Shown here piece after piece: positions 1-5,146 of a stretch of DNA of 5,146 nt. Origin of the DNA: Chthonomonadaceae bacterium (GTDB lineage: Bacteria; Armatimonadota; Chthonomonadetes; Chthonomonadales; Chthonomonadaceae); contig JACMPS010000073.1 of the NCBI GenBank assembly GCA_014377395.1, positions 1 to 5,146 on the forward strand. Direction: 5' to 3'. Each line of letters begins with the position of its first letter. The stretch's first letter is position 1. The notes under the pieces were generated by a model. It was not told the DNA's origin, ran no database searches, and saw only the letters and a program-made list of their open reading frames with translations. Position numbers and translations under genes: made by a program.

Positions 1-20
1 ACTGCGAAACTAAGAACCTT

Positions 21-266
21 TTAACGGCACTTACTTAGAATGAAGCGCTGAGGGTTGCCGCCACCAATCTTCACTTTAACAATCAAAAAATGGGAGACGG
101 ACGCGTCGTATTCAAAAGGAACCTCATAAACTGCTTTTTCCTGTTTTTCCTGCTGTTGAAGCATGGGTTGTGGAGCGAAAGCACGTTTCCTCTGCCCTTG
201 CAAAACACTCTGGCTGAGCAAAAACATAAGAGAAACGAAAAGAGTAAGGCAAGTTCGCAATTGCAT
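21..266 (-). CDS. Probably truncated secreted protein, N-terminal part of a retropepsin-like aspartyl protease
   Basis: This 81-residue frame starts at ATG 266. An AAAGGA ribosome binding site lies 8 bases upstream, so the start is credible. Residues 1 to about 24 form a Sec-type signal peptide: Arg at position 4, then a hydrophobic core (LTLFVSLMFLL) and small/polar residues near QGQ. A short Gln/Lys-rich linker follows. Residues about 46-76 (YEVPFEYDAS, then HFLIVKVKIGGG and QRFIL) resemble the first strands of secreted retropepsin-like proteases, where a VPFE strand and a 'xVxVxINGxxxxRFLLDTGA' strand lead into the catalytic Asp-Thr-Gly. Here the match ends at RFIL, followed by SKCR and TAA. 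None of the three minus-strand frames to the window edge supplies DTG. The likeliest reading is a gene fragment with no catalytic residue, cut by a rearrangement or insertion. A genuine short secreted protein is the alternative. The protease assignment is motif-based and moderate; the signal peptide is firmer. Confidence 0.5.
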   Translation of the reverse strand: MQLRTCLTLFVSLMFLLSQSVLQGQRKRAFAPQPMLQQQEKQEKAVYEVPFEYDASVSHFLIVKVKIGGGNPQRFILSKCR

Positions 267-274
267 TCGAGAGT

Positions 275-280
275 TCCTTT
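275..280 (-). promoter_or_regulatory. Ribosome binding site for the truncated secreted protein
   Basis: On the minus strand AAAGGA lies 8 bases before the ATG at 266. This good match to the anti-Shine-Dalgarno consensus selects that start and suggests the reading frame was once, or still is, translated. Confidence 0.6.
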
Positions 281-288
281 CTGGTCAG

Positions 289-328
289 AGAGGTTTTCAA
301 CGACAAACTGACTGTGCTGAAAACCTCT
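289..328. repeat. 11-bp perfect inverted repeat with 18-base spacer
   Basis: The left arm AGAGGTTTTCA (289-299) is exactly complementary to the right arm TGAAAACCTCT (318-328). The 18-base spacer is 300-317. The repeat lies in the 175-base gap between the symporter stop and the downstream gene, ending about 9 bases upstream of that gene's ribosome binding site. Neither side has a T-run, so it does not look like an intrinsic terminator. It could be an operator dyad or a 5' leader hairpin; the sequence does not decide. Confidence 0.6.
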
Positions 329-441
329 TGTCTAATGCCACTCAACATCAAACGGACTGCAATAACCACCTATTCCCGTTCTTTATCTAAATCCGAAATC
401 AGACTGGAATACTTCGGAAACTCACCTCCAAAACTGGAAAA

Positions 442-2382
442 TTAATGGGCAATATAGTCCTGCGAAACGCCCATTTCTTCGGGAGCGTGAAGACGTAGCA
501 TCTTGAGATTTACATCGTGCGGGATACTCGATGCGGTCATTTTTGAGACGATCACCATCACCGTAATCGAGAGAGGAACGCCCCAGATCGCAGGTTGTTC
601 CAGCAGGGTACGGACAATCGGACTGACCTGCAAACTCAAGAACTTTTTGTCAATCAACATCGAAATGACAATAGCCGTCAGCGACAAAAGCCCCCCGCTC
701 AGCATCCCGATAGCCGCCCCGTACTTCGTCAAGCCACGCCACCACGCCCCGATCAGCAAAAGCGGGAAATACGAAGCCGCCGCGATTGCAAACGCCCAGC
801 CCACCATCATATTGATGTCGAAGGACTCGATGAGAACTCCCAAGCCCACCGAAATGGCTCCAAACAGGATTGCCGCCACTTTAAAGGCTTTCAGTCGTGC
901 TTCTGGGGAAGAATTCGGACGCAGAATTCGTCCGTAGATGTCGTGTGCCATTGCGCCAGACATGGAAACCAGCAAACCGGAGAACGTGGACATAAACGCC
1001 GCAAACGCCCCCGCACTCGTGATCCCACTTAAAATCTGTCCGAGAAGTTTGTTTTCCAACATCATCGGCAATTTCAGCACGGCGGTGTCCGTTGTATTGT
1101 TCGCATAAAGTGCAGGCAGTAGGGATCGCCCCAACGTTCCCCACATTGGCGTAAACACATAGAAAACGCCGATCATTACCATGACGAGCATCGTGGTGCG
1201 TTTTGCAGAGCGTCCGTCGGGATTGGTGTAAAACCTGACGAGAATATGCGGCAACCCTGCCGTGCCACAAACAAGGGCGATAATCAGCGAGTAAGTGTAA
1301 AGTAAGGGATAACCGTACTTGCCCGTTAGTGTCCCGAAAGGCTCGATCCACTTTTTGTTCGTGGGAGCGTTCGGAACAATAGACCCTGCGGAAATGACAG
1401 CGGTTGTGGGATCACGGAATTCCAGTTTAAGAGCCGTCTTCACGACTTTTCCATCTTTGAGCAGAGGGATACCGCCTTGCGTCACCGTAAACGGCTGTGT
1501 TTTCAAGCGTGTTCCTGTAGGAAACGCTAAATTCGTATCCATTCCGGGCAGATTAAGTTTATCTTCACCGGAGAGCGGCTTTCGAGCCGGAGTCACTGCA
1601 CTGAGAAATGCCCCTTCCGGAAATAGAATTTCCGTTTCACCAGCCGCTGGGAAAGTCATTGCATTAACGGGCGCGTCTTTTTTGCCCTTGATTTTGACGG
1701 TAGCGTCTTTGGTCAGGCGAGGCGTTTCCTGCGGGGCTATCCGTATCTCGTTGAGGTGCGATGGATAGCCTCCATAAATCGAAGCCAGTACGAAAAAGGG
1801 CACCGAAATTCCAAAGAGTTTCGCCCAGTATTGAAACGCCTGCACAATCGTGATGCCCTTCATGCCGCCGAGTGCCACATTAAAGGTGATTACCATGCCC
1901 ACCACCACAATGCCCACCCAGTAGGGCCAGCCGAGAATAGACATCATCGTCAGCCCCGCCCCCTTCATTTGCGGCATGGTGTAGAACAGCCCGATCACGA
2001 GAACAAAGGTGACGGCGATTTTGCGGAAAAGCGGACTATCGAAACGTCCCTCTGCAAAGTCGGGAATGGTGTAGGCTCCAAAACGACGCAGTGGTCCTGC
2101 AATAAACAGGAGCAGAAACAGATAGCCTGTCGCATAGCCAACCGGATACCAGAGGGCGTCATAGCCGTTTTTCATTACCATGCCGCCGATCCCCATAAAT
2201 GAAGCGGCACTCAGATACTCGCCGGAGATCGCGGAGGCGTTCCAGAACACACTGACTGAGCGACCCGCCACAAAAAAGTCGGAGGCGGTTTTCGAGGCGT
2301 GAGTAGCGCGTATGCCAAGCCAGATCGTGACGGCAATCATCGCAAGCACAAAGAGGAAGGGGATCGTTCCGGGGTTCATCAT
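442..2382 (-). CDS. Sodium:solute symporter (SSS family), ActP/acetate-permease-like, with large extracytoplasmic insert
   Basis: This is an inner-membrane Na+-coupled symporter of 646 residues, about 100 longer than E. coli ActP (549). I see about 13 membrane helices, first near residues 6-24, last near 601-614. SSS landmarks: DFFVAGRS (35-42) before a helix with SGEYLSAASFMG (53-64); GPLRRFGAYTIPDF (96-109); GGMKGI (172-177); GTAGLPHILVRFYT (373-386), nearly as in ActP; and FMSTFSGLLVSMSGAMAHD (463-481), the helix that supplies Na2-site serines in the family. Between the fifth and sixth core helices lies an insert of about 140 residues (roughly 207-348), Pro/Thr/Lys-rich and predicted beta. 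Helix counting places it outside the membrane. The start is ATG 2382, 6 bases after AAGGA, overlapping the DUF485 stop; a second ATG follows directly. Acetate or another small carboxylate is the likely substrate by homology and by the DUF485 partner. Substrate is not proven, so no symbol is given. Confidence 0.9.
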   Translation of the reverse strand: MMNPGTIPFLFVLAMIAVTIWLGIRATHASKTASDFFVAGRSVSVFWNASAISGEYLSAASFMGIGGMVMKNGYDALWYPVGYATGYLFLLLFIAGPLRRFGAYTIPDFAEGRFDSPLFRKIAVTFVLVIGLFYTMPQMKGAGLTMMSILGWPYWVGIVVVGMVITFNVALGGMKGITIVQAFQYWAKLFGISVPFFVLASIYGGYPSHLNEIRIAPQETPRLTKDATVKIKGKKDAPVNAMTFPAAGETEILFPEGAFLSAVTPARKPLSGEDKLNLPGMDTNLAFPTGTRLKTQPFTVTQGGIPLLKDGKVVKTALKLEFRDPTTAVISAGSIVPNAPTNKKWIEPFGTLTGKYGYPLLYTYSLIIALVCGTAGLPHILVRFYTNPDGRSAKRTTMLVMVMIGVFYVFTPMWGTLGRSLLPALYANNTTDTAVLKLPMMLENKLLGQILSGITSAGAFAAFMSTFSGLLVSMSGAMAHDIYGRILRPNSSPEARLKAFKVAAILFGAISVGLGVLIESFDINMMVGWAFAIAAASYFPLLLIGAWWRGLTKYGAAIGMLSGGLLSLTAIVISMLIDKKFLSLQVSPIVRTLLEQPAIWGVPLSITVMVIVSKMTASSIPHDVNLKMLRLHAPEEMGVSQDYIAH

Positions 2383-2795
2383 AAAATTTCCTTGTCTTTG
2401 CTTGTCGGATCGTTTAATGGATCGTTTGTCAGATCATTCGTTGAGTCATTTGCGGTAAAAGCGGTTTGAGTTTCAGCGGGCTTGCCGAGCAGAACGCGCC
2501 AGTCGGTACATTCGCTTTCAAGTCGGTCGGATTGTTTGATAAAGTAGGCGGAGAGCACCCACGTAATCGGGAAAAAGACGACACCGAGGAAAAGCCACGA
2601 CGCAGTAAAACCGAAAACCGGGGTATTGGCAAGTTCGGGTAGATAGGCATTGACAAGCGGCAGTCCCAGCACAATCACAAGGAAAACGACGGCAACACGC
2701 AAACTGAGTGCCGCTTGTTTCCGCATGACGATCTGCGAGAGCCGTTCATGATCTTGTGATGCCAGCGTCGAAAACTCGGTTCGGGTGGTACGCAT
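2379..2795 (-). CDS. DUF485 (YjcH-like) small membrane protein, symporter partner
   Basis: This 138-residue protein has two membrane helices, about 33-52 (RVAVVFLVIVLGLPLVNAYL) and 64-86. The intervening ELANTPVFGF and the second-helix pattern W-LFLG--FFPITWVL are typical of DUF485. That family is encoded beside ActP-type symporters (yjcH-actP); its biochemical role is unsettled, and helping the transporter is the usual inference. The N-terminus is polar. The C-terminal tail (about 91-138) is longer than in the roughly 100-residue E. coli homologue and carries four tandem tetrapeptides, NDST, NDLT, NDPL and NDPT (116-131). ATG 2795 is preferred over in-frame GTG 2810, because GAGGA overlaps that GTG and sits 8 bases before the ATG. 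The TGA stop overlaps the symporter start by four bases, implying translational coupling. The family call is firm; function is inferred from context. Confidence 0.88.
   Translation of the reverse strand: MRTTRTEFSTLASQDHERLSQIVMRKQAALSLRVAVVFLVIVLGLPLVNAYLPELANTPVFGFTASWLFLGVVFFPITWVLSAYFIKQSDRLESECTDWRVLLGKPAETQTAFTANDSTNDLTNDPLNDPTSKDKEIL
2389..2393 (-). promoter_or_regulatory. Ribosome binding site of the symporter, inside the DUF485 gene
   Basis: AAGGA on the minus strand lies 6 bases before ATG 2382 and within the last codons of the DUF485 gene. With the ATGA stop/start overlap it indicates coupled translation of the two proteins. Confidence 0.6.
2403..2450 (-). repeat. Four 12-bp degenerate tandem repeats in the DUF485 coding sequence
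   Basis: On the plus strand the units are TGTCGGATCGTT, TAATGGATCGTT, TGTCAGATCATT and CGTTGAGTCATT, back to back from 2403 to 2450. Each is exactly four codons, so the array encodes NDST-NDLT-NDPL-NDPT at the protein's C-terminus and changes in copy number would keep the frame. Confidence 0.8.
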
Positions 2796-2803
2796 AGGTT
2801 TTT

Positions 2804-2808
2804 TCCTC
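2804..2808 (-). promoter_or_regulatory. Ribosome binding site deciding the DUF485 start
   Basis: GAGGA on the minus strand is spaced 8 bases from ATG 2795. It overlaps the alternative GTG codon at 2810, which itself has only a weaker purine stretch upstream. This favours the ATG. Confidence 0.6.
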
Positions 2809-2846
2809 ACTCACTTTCTGTCTTATTCCGGGTCTACTTCTCAGTC

Positions 2847-2870
2847 CCTCCCCCTTACGGAAGGGGGAGG
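2847..2870. repeat. Perfect 10-bp palindrome, C/G-skewed, dispersed-repeat type
   Basis: CCTCCCCCTT (2847-2856) and AAGGGGGAGG (2861-2870) form a 10-bp stem around an ACGG loop. It is followed to about 2883 by TTAGGAGGGGGTT. It lies in the 139-base gap between the ROK kinase stop and the DUF485 start. No T-run follows on either strand, so it is not a standard intrinsic terminator, although such a stable hairpin could reduce read-through or protect an mRNA end. Similar sequences occur as scattered intergenic repeats in various bacteria (general knowledge); copy number here cannot be judged from one window. I saw no clear promoter in the rest of this gap. Confidence 0.65.
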
Positions 2871-2934
2871 TTAGGAGGGGGTTGGAAATTACTGCCGCCT
2901 CCAACGTTACCTTCTCGAAGGAAGGAAAAGAACC

Positions 2935-3813
2935 TTAATTCTCAACACTTGACACTTTTCTCGCCAGCACAATCGCTCCCCTCAACGCCGTGTCGTAACC
3001 CAGGCGACTGAGTTGTACCGTCGGCGCAGGGGTGAGGCGGCAAGTGGAATTAAGAAACTCTTGCACTTGGTTCACCAGTGCTTCACCGCCGCCCAACGCA
3101 ACCCCACCGCCAAGCACGATTCGTTCTGGCACATAAATCACGGCGAGATTACGCAATCCCTGCCCAACGTTGTAGGCGACCTGTTCCCACTCCGTTTCGC
3201 TCAATTCAGAGGCGGGCTTGCCATAAATACGGCGAATTCCATTTCCTGAAACCAACGCTTCAAGACAGTCATTGTTGCCACACTCACAGAGAATCCGTTC
3301 CGGGTGATCACAACGAAACAAGATCGCCTGGTGTGCGACTTCGGGATGACTTCCGTTAAAGCCACGATAAATGGCACCGTCCACCAAGAAGCCGCCCCCC
3401 ATTCCCGTACTCAACGTGATATAAAGGAGACGGGAAATCTCTGCACTTTTGTCCGTAGCAGTGTCCAAGCCAAACGCCCCTTCTGCAAGAGCGGCGGCGT
3501 CCGTGTCTACCTCGATGCGGCAGGGGCAATGATAGGTGCTTTCGAGAATTTCCTTGAGGGGAACGTTGCGCCATTCCGGTTGGTGCAAAGGAGAGACGAT
3601 ACCGGAACGCCAATTGAGGGGTCCGCCAATCGCCACGCCAATCGAATTAATCTTCTCTTTGTCGCTGACCTGCTCGATCATTTCGTGCAACAAATCCAAA
3701 CCTGCTTTGAGTTGAAGGGGAGTTTCGGCACGGACGCGCCGAATGATCTCTCCCTTTTCGTTTGCAGAGGCGACTTGAAACTTCGTGCCGCCAATATCCA
3801 GTCCCACGTACAT
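2935..3813 (-). CDS. ROK family sugar kinase (probable glucokinase-like)
   Basis: This 292-residue cytoplasmic protein has normal length for a ROK kinase without a DNA-binding domain, so it is an enzyme, not a NagC/Mlc-type repressor. It likely transfers phosphate from ATP to a hexose. Motifs in order: DIGGTK (6-11), phosphate binding; GVAIGGPLNW (59-68); EVDTDAAALAEGAFG (101-115), with D103 at the catalytic-base position; TLSTGMGGGFLVDG (133-146); HPEVAH (156-161), the sugar-contacting ExGH motif with Ala for Gly; CECGNNDCLE (176-185), the zinc motif CxCGxxGC with all three Cys but Asp for the second Gly; and RIVLGGGVALGGG (231-243). ATG 3813 is chosen because the family begins almost directly with the DIGGTK strand. 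Its upstream site is weak (GAAGG, 10 bases away). It lies 63 bases after trpE, possibly co-transcribed. Glucose is the default substrate; fructose, mannose or N-acetyl sugars cannot be excluded. Confidence 0.88.
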   Translation of the reverse strand: MYVGLDIGGTKFQVASANEKGEIIRRVRAETPLQLKAGLDLLHEMIEQVSDKEKINSIGVAIGGPLNWRSGIVSPLHQPEWRNVPLKEILESTYHCPCRIEVDTDAAALAEGAFGLDTATDKSAEISRLLYITLSTGMGGGFLVDGAIYRGFNGSHPEVAHQAILFRCDHPERILCECGNNDCLEALVSGNGIRRIYGKPASELSETEWEQVAYNVGQGLRNLAVIYVPERIVLGGGVALGGGEALVNQVQEFLNSTCRLTPAPTVQLSRLGYDTALRGAIVLARKVSSVEN

Positions 3814-3876
3814 TTTCAGTTTGCCTTCGCCACCGGGGAGTAAAAGTGAAAGAGAAGAACGCTTGTCTCCCCCGCC

Positions 3877-5146
3877 CTATTCCAGACCCTGCTCCGCCAG
3901 TTCAATCGCCGTCACAAGGGCGCGAGCTTTGTTCAAACATTCCTGATGCTCTGTCGCAGGAACCGAGTCCGCGACTAACCCGCTTCCTGCTTGAAGGTAG
4001 GCTTTCTGTCCGTCCACCAGCATCGTTCGCAGGGTAATTGCCATGTCCATGTCACCGGAGTAGGAAAAGTAGCCGACGGAACCCGCGTAGAAGCCCCGGC
4101 GTGTCGGTTCCTGCTCGTCAATGATTTGCATGGCGCGAACTTTGGGCGCACCGGAGACGGTTCCCGCCGGAAAACACGCCCGCAACACATCGAACATATC
4201 GTTTTCGGGGGCAATCTTGCCCGTGACATTGGAGACAATGTGCATGATATGCGAGTATTTTTCCACAATCATCAGTTCATCAAGGGAAACCGTGCCGTAC
4301 TCGCAAACCCGCCCGATGTCGTTTCTTCCGAGATCCACGAGCATGATGTGTTCGGCGCGTTCTTTTTCGTCGGCGAGAAGTTCCGTTTCCAGTGTGGCGT
4401 CTTCAAGGAGATTTGCCCCGCGAGGACGTGACCCGGCAATGGGGCGCACGCGCACCGTTTCATCAATCACCGTGACTAAAATCTCAGGCGAAGTGCCGAT
4501 GAGTTTGCGCTCTCCGAGGCTGATGTAGAACATATAGGGGGAGGGATTGACGGAGCGCAATGCCCGGTACAAATCAAAGGAGGGAGCCGTGAACTCCACC
4601 TCGAACCGCTGAGACAGCACGACTTGAAAGGCGTCCCCGGCAAGAATATACTGCCGACAACGCTCTACGCCCGCTTCGTATTCGGCTCTCGGCGTTTTGT
4701 GCACGACTTCGATCTTTTGCGGGGTACGCGGTTCAGGTTGGAGCAGGGCGTCGGGGTGCGGGGTGCGAAGACGTTGCAGAAGAGCTTCGATTTTGCGTTC
4801 CGCCTCTTTGTAAGCCGCTTCGACAGCCGCCTCGGAACTCTCTTCGATGTGAGCATTGCAGAGAACTTTCACCCGGTGCCGCACATGATCGAAAATGAGG
4901 AGGGTGTCGGTGAACAGGAAAAGGGCATCGTCTACACCGAGTTCATCGGGATTGTCATCGGGCAGTTCCTCAAAAAACCGCACGACATCATAACTGAGAA
5001 ATCCGACGGCTCCTCCACAGAATCGGGGCAAGTCCGGGGTGGAAACAAAGTTGTAGTGGGAGAGAATTTCCTTGAGGATCGTGAGCGGGTCTTCGTTTTC
5101 GGTGAGGGTGAACCCGCGCTCTTCGCCCCCTTCGATAATAAGAGCG
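3877..5146 (-). CDS. trpE: Anthranilate synthase component I (TrpE), N-terminus outside window
   Basis: This is the large subunit of anthranilate synthase, converting chorismate plus ammonia (from the TrpG glutaminase) to anthranilate, the first committed step of tryptophan synthesis. The frame is open to the right edge; 422 residues are visible and perhaps 70-100 are missing, including the usual LLES feedback region. A TTG at 5031 is internal, since the coding match continues upstream. Visible motifs (numbered from the edge): FCGGAVGFLSYD (42-53); the chorismate-binding domain from about EYEAGVERCRQYI (156-168); IGTSPE (216-221); PIAGSRPRG (235-243), whose Ala argues against PabB, which has Lys there; EHIMLVDLGRND (265-276); EKYSHIMHIVS (295-305); CFPAGTVSGAPKVRAM (324-339); GFYAGSVGYFSYSGDMD (351-367); and LQAGSGLVADSVPATEHQEC (384-403). 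trpG does not follow, so the trp genes are not in the common trpEG order here. Confidence 0.95.
   Translation of the reverse strand, partial: ALIIEGGEERGFTLTENEDPLTILKEILSHYNFVSTPDLPRFCGGAVGFLSYDVVRFFEELPDDNPDELGVDDALFLFTDTLLIFDHVRHRVKVLCNAHIEESSEAAVEAAYKEAERKIEALLQRLRTPHPDALLQPEPRTPQKIEVVHKTPRAEYEAGVERCRQYILAGDAFQVVLSQRFEVEFTAPSFDLYRALRSVNPSPYMFYISLGERKLIGTSPEILVTVIDETVRVRPIAGSRPRGANLLEDATLETELLADEKERAEHIMLVDLGRNDIGRVCEYGTVSLDELMIVEKYSHIMHIVSNVTGKIAPENDMFDVLRACFPAGTVSGAPKVRAMQIIDEQEPTRRGFYAGSVGYFSYSGDMDMAITLRTMLVDGQKAYLQAGSGLVADSVPATEHQECLNKARALVTAIELAEQGLE

Noticed and set aside
335..366. Promoter candidate with TTGCAG upstream of CATTAG on the minus strand
   Set aside because: The spacing is long (about 19) and the -10 match is poor, so it is not distinguishable from chance.
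124..369. Overlapping minus-strand frame of 81 codons near the left end
   Set aside because: It overlaps the frame that has the ribosome binding site and signal peptide; no motif supports it.
392..418. Possible terminator after the symporter: TCCGAA/TTCGGA stem
   Set aside because: Only a 6-bp stem with a 15-base loop, and just three T residues follow on the minus strand; too weak to annotate.
881..1351. 156-codon minus-strand reading frame inside the symporter gene
   Set aside because: It lies wholly within the symporter in another frame and has no recognisable domain; the symporter frame carries clear family motifs.
2881..2905. GTTGGA/TCCAAC 6-bp inverted repeat with 13-base loop
   Set aside because: Short stem, long loop and no T-run; plausible by chance.
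3304..3843. 179-codon plus-strand reading frame opposite the ROK kinase
   Set aside because: Antisense shadow of a gene with conserved motifs; its composition is Arg/His-rich in the manner of antisense translation, with no domain.
3835..3872. GGGGAG/CTCCCC pairing in the trpE-kinase gap
   Set aside because: 6-bp stem with a 26-base loop and no T-run; not a credible terminator or attenuator.
5029..5031. TTG as the trpE start codon
   Set aside because: The frame stays open to the window edge and the upstream residues continue plausible TrpE sequence, so the true start is outside.

Overview
The window is a bacterial chromosomal segment in which every supported gene lies on the minus strand, so transcription runs from right to left. 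Base composition is mixed and roughly even. Start sites carry AAGGA- or GAGGA-type ribosome binding sites. The genes are housekeeping and transport functions and do not fix a phylum. A non-proteobacterial free-living heterotroph (an Armatimonadota-like lineage is one guess) is possible, but this is a weak inference.

In transcription order: (1) 5146-3877 holds the C-terminal four-fifths or so of anthranilate synthase component I (trpE), whose N-terminus lies outside the window. (2) After a 63-base gap, 3813-2935 encodes a complete ROK-family sugar kinase, probably glucokinase-like. (3) A 139-base intergenic stretch follows, holding a perfect 10-bp C/G-skewed palindrome of dispersed-repeat type. 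(4) 2795-2379 encodes a small two-helix DUF485 membrane protein with a tetrapeptide-repeat tail. It overlaps by four bases (ATGA) with (5) 2382-442, a 646-residue sodium:solute symporter of the acetate-permease (ActP) type. The symporter carries an unusual extracytoplasmic insert of about 140 residues. (6) A 175-base gap with an 11-bp inverted repeat leads to (7) 266-21, an 81-codon reading frame with a signal peptide. It looks like the start of a retropepsin-like aspartyl protease and stops just where the catalytic Asp-Thr-Gly should begin.

Functionally, the DUF485/symporter pair is the only clear two-gene unit and follows the familiar yjcH-actP arrangement for Na+-coupled uptake of acetate or another small monocarboxylate. 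trpE (tryptophan synthesis) and the ROK kinase (sugar phosphorylation) may share a transcript, but no common pathway is evident. No RNA gene, CRISPR array, complete mobile element or phage gene is visible. I found no convincing new biological system. The items most worth a second look are the symporter insert, the broken protease-like gene at the left edge with a possible mobile-element junction, the DUF485 repeat tail, and the two inverted repeats.
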